The notes: generated from the letters alone by a model not told the origin. A DNA stretch of 64,000 nt from Enterocloster hominis (ex Liu et al. 2021) (GCA_014385265.1 JACRTJ010000006.1:50152-114151); one strand, 5' to 3'; positions 53,365 through 62,013 are shown, numbered from the stretch's first letter. Numbers and translations: made by a program.

Positions 53365-55305
53365 TCACTTCCAGAACTGGAACCAGAATTTCCTTTTCTT
53401 CCCTGGCTTTTCCATCTTTTCAGAGCCGCCTTCATATTCCTCCGCTTTCCCGGTATGAGGTTCGTTTTTTACGTTCCGGGGCATCTCCTGAACCGCCCTG
53501 TGATCATGATATTTTTTTATCATTCCCTTTGTGACCGTCCTGGTCACGGCATCCAGAAAGGAGGCCCGGTCCGGAATTTCAATTTCATAAGCCGTATTAT
53601 CCCGCGTGTTCCACAGGATTCCTTTCGGCAGATCCAGGGCAGCCATATAGACTGCACACTGTAGGAAATGCTCATGCCTCAGCTCCGATACAAATTTCAG
53701 CTCGTATACCGTATCCCCCTTCACTGCATCTGCAAATCCATTGGCAGAAAACAGGGGTTCTCCGGCCTCCTGGCCATAAAACCGGAGCCGGCATTCCACC
53801 TGTGCTTTTTCATCCGTATGCAGCCGTGTTTTTAAACGGGCAGTGATCCTCTCCCTCTGCTCCCCATTGACAAACGGCGCAGCCACCTGCTTCCTGTACC
53901 GTTTCTGTCTTGTTTCCAGAGAAACCAGAAACAGTATTTTCTGATCCAGAGGACTTCTCCGCTCCTCCCCGGTATACAGGCCCTTAAGCTCCGGATTCAA
54001 TGCGATCCTCAGTTGTATGTCCGCGTCTATGTCATAATTCTCAAAAAATACAGCCTCCTGGTATATCCCGATACAGGGAGACAGATCAATGAGCCCGTCC
54101 GTGCTCTTTATGTCTATGGGGGACGGGTCCAAAGTTTCCAGCTTTTTCAGCTTCAGCTTTGAAAAGCAGGCCTCCACATCCTCCTTATACTTAAAATCGA
54201 ACATCTCACTTATGCCTGTATCTTTAAATTTCTGGTTTGTCTCCACAAATGTTGAAAGCGTTTTCTCCGAAAGCACGGCTTCTTCTGACTTCACAAAAAT
54301 AATATGTTTTTTTCCTCTGCTGGCTGCAACGCAGAAAATATTCCGCAGAACCGAATACGACTGCTGCGGTTTGGATATCCTCACATTCCAGTAGCTTTCT
54401 GTAAAATCAAAGATCACACATATTTTTCTCTCCAGGCCCTTGCTGCTGTCATACGTCGTAAAGATCGCAGAATCTGCTTTCGGTTCCGTTTTTCCTGCCG
54501 AATCATGGTCTGAGATCGTAGCGTAGACCGTTGTCTTATTGAACGTATGAGGGTATGCCTCTTCTAAAGCATTCAGTGTACCTGCCATGGCCCCGGTCCT
54601 TGCTCCCAGGCATAAAATATCTCCCGGTTCCTGCTGTGCCAGGAAATCCATCACCTCCTCCTTCGTCATTTCTTCCACCCTGCAGCTTTCGTTGACGCCC
54701 CGGATCTCCTTTTTCCACACCCTTCCAAGCATGGCCGCCAGATCCTCAGAAAGCCGGAAGCACTGGGTAAACCTGAGCCTGAGGTGGTCCTCAAGAAATC
54801 CCTTCATAAACGATTCCACATCCAGGGTCGTCTTATCGTATATTTTTTGCTCCATGTCCCCGACCGCGATGATCTGCATCCCCGGCTTACGATCCTTTAT
54901 CATCTGTAAGAGCTCTGCCAGCTCCTGCTCGATATCCTGGTACTCATCAATGATCAGGATATCATAGGCGCCGATGGCCGGTTTCTCCTGGATAAACCGC
55001 TGGATCAGATCAGAGACCCCTGCGGAGATCCCATTTGCCTTTAAAGCCGCGTATGCAAATCCATGATAATTTGTCACTGTGACATTTCTCTTTTGTATCT
55101 TTGCTCTTGCATCCAGCTTCAGAAGTCTGTTATACGTCAGATAAAGGACCTTTTTTGTATCAGGAAGCCGATTGCACAGCACCTGGATCGCTGTGGTCTT
55201 TCCGCTGCCGATGCATGCGTCCACTAAAATATTTTTTCCCTCCAATGCCTTGCATATAAAAAGCTCCTGCTCCTCTGACAGCTTCAGATCCAGTCGTGTA
55301 TCCAT
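53365..55305 (-). CDS. SF1 helicase fused to a PD-(D/E)XK-type nuclease
   Basis: A 646-residue protein. Helicase motifs: Walker A DACIGSGKTTAIQ (residues 29-41), TNYHGFAYAAL (Ia/Ib region), Walker B ILIIDEYQDIE, GDMEQKIYD (III), YDSSKGLERKICVIFDF (V) and VAASRGKKH (VI). The C-terminal 150 residues show GDTVYELKFVSELRHEHFLQ then CAVYMAALDLP: an E-x-K strand followed by Q-x3-Y, the core of RecB/Cas4-like nucleases. A DNA repair or defence role is possible. It borders the AT-rich cassette but lies outside its repeats. Confidence 0.82.
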   Translation of the reverse strand: MDTRLDLKLSEEQELFICKALEGKNILVDACIGSGKTTAIQVLCNRLPDTKKVLYLTYNRLLKLDARAKIQKRNVTVTNYHGFAYAALKANGISAGVSDLIQRFIQEKPAIGAYDILIIDEYQDIEQELAELLQMIKDRKPGMQIIAVGDMEQKIYDKTTLDVESFMKGFLEDHLRLRFTQCFRLSEDLAAMLGRVWKKEIRGVNESCRVEEMTKEEVMDFLAQQEPGDILCLGARTGAMAGTLNALEEAYPHTFNKTTVYATISDHDSAGKTEPKADSAIFTTYDSSKGLERKICVIFDFTESYWNVRISKPQQSYSVLRNIFCVAASRGKKHIIFVKSEEAVLSEKTLSTFVETNQKFKDTGISEMFDFKYKEDVEACFSKLKLKKLETLDPSPIDIKSTDGLIDLSPCIGIYQEAVFFENYDIDADIQLRIALNPELKGLYTGEERRSPLDQKILFLVSLETRQKRYRKQVAAPFVNGEQRERITARLKTRLHTDEKAQVECRLRFYGQEAGEPLFSANGFADAVKGDTVYELKFVSELRHEHFLQCAVYMAALDLPKGILWNTRDNTAYEIEIPDRASFLDAVTRTVTKGMIKKYHDHRAVQEMPRNVKNEPHTGKAEEYEGGSEKMEKPGKKRKFWFQFWK

Positions 55306-55395
55306 ATATGATCCTTTCGTATTCTTTTATATTTTTCCTTCCCTGCGCCAGCCGCCCCTTCCTGCTGCCGGCTCTCTCCCGTCTTTTCTTCACTC

Positions 55396-55424
55396 ATCAT
55401 ACCATTTTCCCGACAGGATTTACA
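55396..55424 (-). promoter_or_regulatory. Possible promoter of the helicase-nuclease gene
   Basis: TATGAT (55396-55401) with a poor TGTAAA 17 bases upstream (55419-55424) on the minus strand, about 90 bases before the start. Confidence 0.35.
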
Positions 55425-55473
55425 TTTATTTTTTATGAATTTTCTGTTTGCCAGATCGTATGAAAATTTAGAC

Positions 55474-55494
55474 CGGCAGGCTCTCCCTCACGCA
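55474..55494. repeat. 21-bp direct repeat, left copy (attachment-like)
   Basis: Perfect 21-base match to 57504-57524, beginning CGGCAGGCTC and ending TCACGCA. Read on the minus strand it encodes CVRESLP followed by GTC TAA, a stop at the same place as in the right copy (TTT TAA), where it forms the end of the subtilase gene. It marks the left edge of the AT-rich cassette. Confidence 0.85.
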
Positions 55495-55564
55495 TTCCCA
55501 GGGATTCCAGGATATTGTCATGAAAAAATCTGTCCACCAGGCAGATCTTGACACACATGCAGAA

Positions 55565-55610
55565 AAATATGCAGCTTTTGCCGCTAAAAACGGCCGAAAG
55601 CTGCATATTT
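55565..55610. terminator. Strong terminator hairpin at the cassette end
   Basis: A perfect 14-bp stem (55565-55578 with 55597-55610), plus inner GCCG/CGGC pairs, 26 bases after the KilA-N stop; A/T-rich on both sides, so it can stop transcription from either side. Confidence 0.85.
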
Positions 55611-55635
55611 GCATAAAAAAGGGGTTATATATCTG

Positions 55636-56505
55636 TTATAAAACAGGCTGGAAGAGTGTACGATCATCACAAGTCTCTGCCATTTTTATCTGCTCAGCAG
55701 TACTTAATATATTGAGCTGATATTCTGCAATTTCTTTTAGTACTTCAAACCGTTCTTCCTTATTCTTTCCTTCTCGTATCATATGGGCATTATGCGTCTC
55801 CAGGTTAGAAAGTACTGTCAATTCATGAATTGTCGCAAAATCTCTGACATTATTTTTCTTTGCAAGTTCCGGATTCATTTCTCTCCATGCTTTTGCTGTA
55901 AAGCCAAACAAAGCAACATTCACTATATCTGCTTCTTCTGCATATGCGATCCATTGTGGATCCTTTTTTAAATCTCTATGAGGGATGATATAATTCTTCA
56001 CTGCATCTGTCTGGATCAGATAATTATTTTTACTAAGAAAACGTTTCGCATTCCATTCCATTTGTCTTAAATTATTTTCTTCCTCCTTCAAACGCTGGAA
56101 TTCTTTTATAAGAAATAATTTAAAAACTGGATTGATCGCAGATGCAAATTCAAAAGCAATGTCTTTATGGGCATAGGTTCCTCCATATTTTCCACGCTTT
56201 ACATAAAGACCAGCCGCATTCGTTTTCTCTATCCATTCAGAAACACTGGGTGTAAAAGTTAATAACCCCGCCTGCTTTTTAAAGTGTTCAGATTCGAACA
56301 CTTTAAACGCCGGATTATACAGTTGTTCCCATACAGATAAATACTCCAATGTTCCACGATTTCTCAGCCAGTTTCTCACCACGTCGGCTGCTCTGGCGGA
56401 ATTCGATTTTACCTTAGCAATATCCGTAATGCAAATATAGTCATCGGATTCTTCTTTTGAAATAGTAATTTTCACATTTTGAACATCTATGATCCTATTC
56501 TTCAT
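55636..56505 (-). CDS. KilA-N domain protein
   Basis: A 289-residue protein. The N-terminal ICITDIAKVKSNSARAADVV, NWLRNRGTLEYLSVWEQL and GGTYAHKDIAFEFASAINPV (residues about 25-135) form a KilA-N domain, a DNA-binding fold of phage antirepressors and some bacterial proteins. The rest is helical and charged (KEFQRLKEEENNLRQMEWNA, ETHNAHMIREGKNKEERFEV). It is the last of three tightly packed genes (16-base gap) in the AT-rich cassette. Such proteins in non-phage context have unknown roles. Confidence 0.87.
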   Translation of the reverse strand: MKNRIIDVQNVKITISKEESDDYICITDIAKVKSNSARAADVVRNWLRNRGTLEYLSVWEQLYNPAFKVFESEHFKKQAGLLTFTPSVSEWIEKTNAAGLYVKRGKYGGTYAHKDIAFEFASAINPVFKLFLIKEFQRLKEEENNLRQMEWNAKRFLSKNNYLIQTDAVKNYIIPHRDLKKDPQWIAYAEEADIVNVALFGFTAKAWREMNPELAKKNNVRDFATIHELTVLSNLETHNAHMIREGKNKEERFEVLKEIAEYQLNILSTAEQIKMAETCDDRTLFQPVL

Positions 56506-56521
56506 GCTTTATCTCCATTTT

Positions 56522-56842
56522 TCATACATATATCAAAATAACCTCCAAAAGAACGCCTGCAGCCATACTGACAAGGATTCCGCCCAGAACAGTGCAAAGT
56601 ACGATTCCCGTTATTGGATGTCTCCTCTCCCATTCTTTCAGTCCACCATAAATTTTTTGTTCCCATTTGCTTTCTTTATCCCAAAATATATTTATGAGCT
56701 GGTTTTTCCCGTATCTTTCATCGTATTCTTTTTTCTCAGACACCAGTGTCTGAAGATGTATATAATATATTAATAATCTGATTTTTTGATCGTCCTGTAA
56801 ATTTCTTCCTTTCAGCTGTAGGCCATTATACATGTACTCCAT
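56522..56842 (-). CDS. Small C-terminally anchored membrane protein, unknown
   Basis: A 106-residue protein with no recognised family. The first 75 residues are charged and helical (KNLQDDQKIRLLIYYIHLQT-like pattern, SEKKEYDERYGKNQLINIFW), the last 30 form one hydrophobic helix (PITGIVLCTVLGGILVSMAA). AGGGGGA lies before the ATG. It sits between an AbiEi-like antitoxin gene (14-base gap) and KilA-N (16-base gap), so it is co-expressed. A membrane-acting effector is a possibility only. Confidence 0.7.
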   Translation of the reverse strand: MEYMYNGLQLKGRNLQDDQKIRLLIYYIHLQTLVSEKKEYDERYGKNQLINIFWDKESKWEQKIYGGLKEWERRHPITGIVLCTVLGGILVSMAAGVLLEVILIYV

Positions 56843-56856
56843 TGTAGATCCCCCTC

Positions 56857-57429
56857 TTACAATTCCCTTTTTATCTGTAGTTTTTCTGCATATTTCAATA
56901 ACCGGTCATACAAGCACGCATTTCTCTTTATCTGGTCCACTATCTCTATTTCTATTTCTCCCCCCAGGCGGTACAGATCACAAACCGAACGTTCAATATC
57001 ATAAATATTATACCTTCCAAATTCCGTTTCTTTTTTTCTTATTCCAACATTAAAATTTCCCTTTGAAAAGTAATGCCTTTGTACCATAAAATTCATTTTC
57101 ATCATACTGCGGTCCGTCCGTTCTGTAGCAACAGATAAGTGATCCGGCTCGGCTGGTAATACTCCCTGATAGTAAAGTGCGCTATCCATACAAATAACCG
57201 CGCCGGGATTACTCAGACACACTTCGATGCATTTATAATCTGACGGTTTTCTGTATTGCCTGCCCGCTATCCAGTAATGTCCATGGCATATTTTTTCTAA
57301 ATATCCTTCTTCCACTAAAACAGAAATCTGCCGGTTAGAAAATCCCTCTGACAGCAGATCTTGTGTCCCTACGTAACCTCTGTATCTGCTGTACAATGCT
57401 CCGATTTTAATATATGTATTCTCTCTCAT
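56857..57429 (-). CDS. AbiEi-like antitoxin/transcriptional regulator (type IV TA family)
   Basis: A 190-residue protein. The N-terminal winged helix reads YSRYRGYVGTQDLLSEGFSN, RQISVLVEEGYLEKICHGHY with WIAG; the AbiEi C-terminal part includes CMDSALYYQGVL and YNIYDIERSVCDLYRLGGE. AbiEi proteins repress their operon and neutralise the nucleotidyltransferase AbiEii, but no AbiEii gene is nearby. The ATG at 57427-57429 follows ATGGAG; the frame runs to 57525 only because it crosses the promoter and the end of the subtilase gene. Confidence 0.8.
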   Translation of the reverse strand: MRENTYIKIGALYSRYRGYVGTQDLLSEGFSNRQISVLVEEGYLEKICHGHYWIAGRQYRKPSDYKCIEVCLSNPGAVICMDSALYYQGVLPAEPDHLSVATERTDRSMMKMNFMVQRHYFSKGNFNVGIRKKETEFGRYNIYDIERSVCDLYRLGGEIEIEIVDQIKRNACLYDRLLKYAEKLQIKREL

Positions 57430-57436
57430 GTTTTCT

Positions 57437-57484
57437 CCATTGCATTTTTTATTACACATATTATTGCATTTTTCATTACATATG
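57437..57484. repeat. Two tandem 24-bp repeats over the cassette promoter
   Basis: 57437-57460 and 57461-57484 share ATTGCATTTTT then ATTACA and match at about 19 of 24 positions. They lie between the promoter and the AbiEi-like gene and are likely operators for that regulator, since AbiEi is known to bind repeats upstream of its gene. Confidence 0.65.
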
Positions 57485-57488
57485 TCAA
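57460..57488 (-). promoter_or_regulatory. Promoter of the AbiEi-TM-KilA-N cassette
   Basis: TTGACA (57483-57488), 17 bases, AATAAT (57460-57465) on the minus strand, inside the cassette and overlapped by the tandem repeats. Confidence 0.6.
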
Positions 57489-57497
57489 GGTTATTTT

Positions 57498-59246
57498 TTA
57501 AAACGGCAGGCTCTCCCTCACGCACAATGCCCCATACCCTACCCGGGGATTGGGATAGCTCTGCTCCCCAGGCAGCTTTTTCGCCCCCTTCCGCAGATAC
57601 GCCTTCACCTTATCTCCATACAGGTACGGATCATTCCCCCGCACGATCCCCCACTCCATTAAAAGCGCCGCCGCTCCCGTCACAAAGGGCGCGGCAAAGG
57701 AGGTTCCCGTCACAGGAGCATAGCCGCCTCCGGAACGGGCAGCGACGATCCCCACTCCCGGCGCTGCCAGATCCGGCTTCTGGATCCCGTACTGTCTCGT
57801 ATCTCCCCGGCCGGAAAAGGGCGCGTACGTCATGGAGGTATCGTCATAAGCGCCCACAGAGACCGGGCGCATGGCGGTGGAGGGGATCGTCAGTGTGGTT
57901 TCCGGGGCCGGCCTTAAAAACCGGGTGGAACGGTTCAGTACGCCGCCGGACGGCAGCCAGAGATCATACCGGCCGTCCACGGTCTCCGCCGCCTTCAGGG
58001 TAATTTCCCATATTCCGCTCTCCACATACCGGCCAGCCTCTCCATTCCCCGGCGGCAGGAAATCAAAGTAGATCTCCTGGGCCAGACTGAAGGGGCCCGG
58101 CTCTCCATAGTAAAGAAGCACCCTGGCCCCTCCCATGTCGATCTCATAAGGGCCCAGGCGGCTGCTGATCCGCTCCGTCACGGTCTTCCCAGGATTCGAC
58201 AGGGTGATCTCAAAGGCATCCTCATAGCTTTTCCAGAGCTGCAGCCCAAATCCCGCCTCATAGGGAGCCACTGAAAGCTGGATTCGTGCCTCGCTGCCGT
58301 CCAATGGCCCCCCTGGCCCGGCAGACAGCCTCCCCGATGTATGCCCCCCAGTGTCTCCTTCATTTCCCATGCCCACGACAAATACCGTTCTCCCCATGAG
58401 GGCCAGGGAATCCATGAACCGCTCCAGAAGGCCCGTTCCATCATGGGAGCCATAGGAGTTTCCGAAGCTCACGTTCACCGCCATGGGACGTGCCAGCTCC
58501 ATGGATTTTTTTACCAGAAAATCCAGCCCCTCCATCACCTGTGTGGTCCTGGGAAAGCCATCTGGATCCGGCGTCCCCAGACGGACCACCACCAGATCAC
58601 TCTCATAGGCCACGCCCCGGTACCTGCCTCCGCTTTCCCTTCCATTCCCTGCGGCGATCCCAGCCACCGCCGTTCCATGTCCTCCCGGATCTGCTGACGG
58701 AACCAGAGCTCTGGCGGCCTCCCGGCTTCCGGTCACCAATGCCTCGTCGATCTCTTCTTTTGTATACACGTCCCCGGTCACCTGGTCGTTTAAAAACAGG
58801 ATCCGGCTGGTGCCGTCCTCATGACGGAAGTCTCCATGGAAATAATCAATGCCGGAATCCAGGATCCCCACCAGAACTCCCCGGCCCGTAAGCCCCTTCG
58901 GCCCCTGCTGCACCAGAGTAAGACAAGAGGCTGCCTTTGCCTGGTTTATGGCAAAGAACAGCCTCTTTGGTTTTTCTGCATATTCAATTTCTTTAAGCCC
59001 AAGGATCCCCGGAACTTCTTCCTCCGGTACCGTAAGAATTCCAAAGCCGCCGGACAGCTCCTTAAGCTCCGCTTCTGGAAACTGCTCCCTGACAATTCCC
59101 GCCAGGTCTCCGCTGTACTTTACGATCAGCTCCCAGGTCCTGGTCTCCCGGTCATAGCCCACATCCAGCTCCCCAGTCTGTTTCCGTTCCTCCTCGGGCA
59201 CTGACAGCGCCAGGTTCAGCAGATTTTCCGCTTTCTGGTCCTTCAT
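57498..59246 (-). CDS. S8 subtilisin-like protease, Csp type
   Basis: A 582-residue subtilase without signal peptide, with an N-terminal prodomain-like part (to about residue 105). Catalytic Asp130 (GILDSGID), His190 (GGHGTAVAG) and Ser516 (TGTSFAAPF) are all present, and a jelly-roll-like insert occupies about residues 315-450. This layout matches the Csp proteases of clostridia, which trigger spore germination, though family members outside that role exist. Its last codons (57504-57524) form the right copy of the 21-bp repeat. Confidence 0.88.
   Translation of the reverse strand: MKDQKAENLLNLALSVPEEERKQTGELDVGYDRETRTWELIVKYSGDLAGIVREQFPEAELKELSGGFGILTVPEEEVPGILGLKEIEYAEKPKRLFFAINQAKAASCLTLVQQGPKGLTGRGVLVGILDSGIDYFHGDFRHEDGTSRILFLNDQVTGDVYTKEEIDEALVTGSREAARALVPSADPGGHGTAVAGIAAGNGRESGGRYRGVAYESDLVVVRLGTPDPDGFPRTTQVMEGLDFLVKKSMELARPMAVNVSFGNSYGSHDGTGLLERFMDSLALMGRTVFVVGMGNEGDTGGHTSGRLSAGPGGPLDGSEARIQLSVAPYEAGFGLQLWKSYEDAFEITLSNPGKTVTERISSRLGPYEIDMGGARVLLYYGEPGPFSLAQEIYFDFLPPGNGEAGRYVESGIWEITLKAAETVDGRYDLWLPSGGVLNRSTRFLRPAPETTLTIPSTAMRPVSVGAYDDTSMTYAPFSGRGDTRQYGIQKPDLAAPGVGIVAARSGGGYAPVTGTSFAAPFVTGAAALLMEWGIVRGNDPYLYGDKVKAYLRKGAKKLPGEQSYPNPRVGYGALCVRESLPF
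57504..57524. repeat. 21-bp direct repeat, right copy (attachment-like)
   Basis: Identical to 55474-55494; it encodes CVRESLP at the end of the subtilase gene, followed by TTT TAA. The two copies are 2,030 bases apart and enclose the AT-rich three-gene cassette. Confidence 0.85.
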
Positions 59247-59313
59247 ATGAACGCCGCCTTATTATCCATTTCCTTATGATATGAGGCCTCCGCCCATATG
59301 GTCCGGCCCCGGA

Positions 59314-60273
59314 TCAGGCAAAAAATGCAAACTGCTGCATTAACAGCATGAATACAGGGATCGTCACCATGCTGATCAGGGTAGTGACCGTGATCACCGT
59401 ACAGGCAAATTCATAGTCACTGTCATACTGTCTGGCCATAATGCCCATCTGGGCCATGGCCGGCATGGAGGACAGCATGAAAAATACCTCTTTCATCTCC
59501 TTCGGCATCGGAACCAGATTTAAAAATACCACGCAGGCCGCAGGCACCACCACAAACCGCATGGCCAGGGCCGCGTAAAGGTCCCGTCCCAGGGTTATGG
59601 TCTTCAGATCCATATTGCGGATCACGCTGCCAATGAACACAAGGGCCAGGGGCGAGGTCACCTGGGAGATCATGGACAGTGGCTTTAATACGAAATCCGG
59701 CACCTGGATCTCAAAAAATACTGCCGCCATGCCAAGGGCCATGCCGATGATCGGCGGGGACGCCAGCTTCTTTAATCCTGCCAGGGCGCTCCCCTCTCTG
59801 GCCGCCTCTGACTTCCCATCCTTTCTCAAGAGCCAGATCCCCACGGTCCAGAACAGCAGTGTGCTGGCGATATAATAGATCACGCCGATGGAGGTGATCC
59901 CCTGGCCCCACAGGGCCTGGATCACAGGAAAGCCGATGAACACCACATTGGGGAAGCCGGACGCTGCCACAAAGGTATATCTCCTTTTGCCGTCCACCTT
60001 CAAAAGCGCCCCCATAAACGCTGCCAGGGCCAGGCACAGAAGGATCAGTCCAAAGGTCACCGGAAGCTTTGACACCAGGGAGATCAGCGACTCTCTGGTC
60101 CCCACATCCTTATATATGTTATAGAACATGTAAAACGGGATCGTAGCCTCCACAGTAAATCTGGATAAGAAATCCATTCCCTGCTTTCCAAACCACGGTT
60201 TCCCGGCAAAATAAAAGCCCGAAGCGATCAGCGCCATCAGGGCAAATACACTTTTTATCGAATCCAGTACCAT
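59314..60273 (-). CDS. AEC-family transporter (auxin efflux carrier type)
   Basis: A 319-residue membrane protein with about ten helices; SGFPNVVFIGFPVIQALWGQ and the C-terminal SSMPAMAQMGIMARQYDSDY are typical of the PF03547 family. Members export malate, amino acids or other small molecules. It lies between sufB (41 bases upstream) and the subtilase (67 bases downstream) and may share their transcript. Confidence 0.9.
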   Translation of the reverse strand: MVLDSIKSVFALMALIASGFYFAGKPWFGKQGMDFLSRFTVEATIPFYMFYNIYKDVGTRESLISLVSKLPVTFGLILLCLALAAFMGALLKVDGKRRYTFVAASGFPNVVFIGFPVIQALWGQGITSIGVIYYIASTLLFWTVGIWLLRKDGKSEAAREGSALAGLKKLASPPIIGMALGMAAVFFEIQVPDFVLKPLSMISQVTSPLALVFIGSVIRNMDLKTITLGRDLYAALAMRFVVVPAACVVFLNLVPMPKEMKEVFFMLSSMPAMAQMGIMARQYDSDYEFACTVITVTTLISMVTIPVFMLLMQQFAFFA

Positions 60274-60314
60274 GCTTTCCCCCCTAAAGACTTTATCTGC
60301 TGTGTTTCCTTCCC

Positions 60315-61232
60315 CTATTTCAGGAATCCATTGACGATCTGGGCTTCCGCCTCCTCCTCTGTCAGTCCCAGAGTCATCAGCTTAATAATCTGGTCTCCGG
60401 CGATCTTTCCGATGGCCGCCTCGTGGATCAGGGCCGCATCCGGATGGTTTGCCGTGATCTCCGGAAGAGAGCTGATCTTTGCTTCGTCCATGATGATCGC
60501 ATCGCATTCCGTATGACCAGCACACAGGCTATTGCCCTGAAGATTGGAGTAGAAGGACTGGTGGGACTGATCCCTGGCCACAGACCGGGAAATGATGTTG
60601 GCGCTGGAATTTTCCCCATCCAGACAGACATCAAACCGGCTCTCCGCATCCTGGTGCCCATGGGTCATGAGACGCTCCTGGACCACCAGCTTGGCCCCGG
60701 CTGCCAGATGGGCCACCGTATCCCTCTTTGTGGAGTCCACGCCCTTGATCTGGACGCTCTCCATCTCCATATAGCTTCCCTCATCCATGGTGATCTCCGT
60801 CCGGGGATTCATGACCCGTTCCCCTTTTCCATCTCCATCACCGTAATGCTTTTCCACATATTTAAGCTTCGCGTTCTTTCCCACAAAAAAACGGTGGATG
60901 CCGTCGTGGCGGGATTCCATATCGCCGCCGTTGTGGATCCCGCAGCCGGCGATGATGGTCACATCCGCATCGTCTCCCACAAAAAAGTCGTTGCACACCG
61001 TTTCATTTAAGCCCGTCTGGCTTAAGATCACCGGAATATGCACACTCTCCTTTTTCGTTCCCGGCTTAATGTGTACGTCGATGCCCTTTCCGTCCTCTCT
61101 TGTGACGATATCGATGTTGGCCGTCGTATTTCTTCCAGCCATCTGGCCGTTGGCCCGGATATTATAGGCCCCCTCCGGTACCCCGTGCAGGTCGGCCACC
61201 TTTTCTAAAAGCGTCTGTAAGATCTTATCCAT
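60315..61232 (-). CDS. sufB: SufB/SufD-family Fe-S cluster scaffold
   Basis: A 305-residue SufBD beta-helix protein, shorter than classical SufB (about 470). Core parts: NDFFVGDDADVTIIAGCGIH, EITMDEGSYMEMESVQIKG, AHLAAGAKLVVQERLMTHGH and the C-terminal HPDAALIHEAAIGKIAGDQI. It pairs with SufC (4-base or so overlap at 61235) and no SufD, SufS or SufU is adjacent, as in the two-gene SmsCB arrangement of anaerobes. The start at 61230-61232 has GGAGGG upstream. Confidence 0.92.
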   Translation of the reverse strand: MDKILQTLLEKVADLHGVPEGAYNIRANGQMAGRNTTANIDIVTREDGKGIDVHIKPGTKKESVHIPVILSQTGLNETVCNDFFVGDDADVTIIAGCGIHNGGDMESRHDGIHRFFVGKNAKLKYVEKHYGDGDGKGERVMNPRTEITMDEGSYMEMESVQIKGVDSTKRDTVAHLAAGAKLVVQERLMTHGHQDAESRFDVCLDGENSSANIISRSVARDQSHQSFYSNLQGNSLCAGHTECDAIIMDEAKISSLPEITANHPDAALIHEAAIGKIAGDQIIKLMTLGLTEEEAEAQIVNGFLK

Positions 61233-61234
61233 GT

Positions 61235-61969
61235 TTATGCCTCCCTCCTGTAAAACTGACATCCGGAAGGCGCAGAGGCCGTTCCCAGAATCTCCGGCAG
61301 GATCTCATCCCTGGTCCCATGCTTTAAGATAGAGCCGTCAGAGATCACCACGATCTCGTCCGCGATCTCCAGGATCCGTTCCTGGTGGGAGATGATCACG
61401 ATGGAGCCATTGGTGGTCTCCCGCATTTTCTCAAACACCTGGATCAGGTTCTGGAAGCTCCAGAGATCGATACCGGCCTCCGGCTCGTCAAACACAGAAA
61501 GCTTTGTGCCCCGGGCCAGGACGGTGGCGATCTCGATCCGCTTTAATTCTCCTCCGGACAGACTTCCATTGACCTCCCGGTTGATATAATCCTTGGCGCA
61601 TAATCCCACCTCGGACAGATATTTACAGGCGTCTGCGGCAGAAAGGTCCTTTCTGGCCGCCAGGCGGATCAGATCCAGCACATGGACCCCCTTGAAGCGC
61701 ACCGGCTGCTGAAGGGCAAAGCTGATCCCCAGGTTGGCTCTTTCTGTGATGGTCTTCTCTGTAATATCCTGGCCGTCAAACAGGATCTTCCCGGAGCGGG
61801 GCTTCTCGATCCCCATGATCATCTTAGCCAGGGTCGATTTTCCGCCGCCGTTGGGCCCCGTGATCACAACAAATTTATTTTCACCGACCGTCAGGCTGAT
61901 ATCCTTTAAAATCTCCTTTTTCCCCTGGCTTTCCAACACGCCAAAGGAAATATTCTGCAATTCTAACAT
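61235..61969 (-). CDS. sufC: SufC Fe-S assembly ATPase
   Basis: A 244-residue ABC ATPase: Walker A GPNGGGKSTLAKMIMG, Q-loop ISFALQQPVRFKGV, signature GSLSGGELKRIEIATVLARG, Walker B LSVFDEPEAGIDLWSF and H-loop IIISHQERIL. It binds SufB to drive cluster assembly. A perfect TATAAT lies at 62014-62019 upstream. Confidence 0.94.
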   Translation of the reverse strand: MLELQNISFGVLESQGKKEILKDISLTVGENKFVVITGPNGGGKSTLAKMIMGIEKPRSGKILFDGQDITEKTITERANLGISFALQQPVRFKGVHVLDLIRLAARKDLSAADACKYLSEVGLCAKDYINREVNGSLSGGELKRIEIATVLARGTKLSVFDEPEAGIDLWSFQNLIQVFEKMRETTNGSIVIISHQERILEIADEIVVISDGSILKHGTRDEILPEILGTASAPSGCQFYRREA

Positions 61970-62013
61970 AATTCCTCCAGATTGTATGTTTCCGTATTTT
62001 TACACGCCTGTTT

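Noticed and set aside
55520..55720. Plus-strand 66-codon frame inside the cassette
   Set aside because: Runs through the terminator hairpin and the end of the KilA-N gene; no ribosome site.
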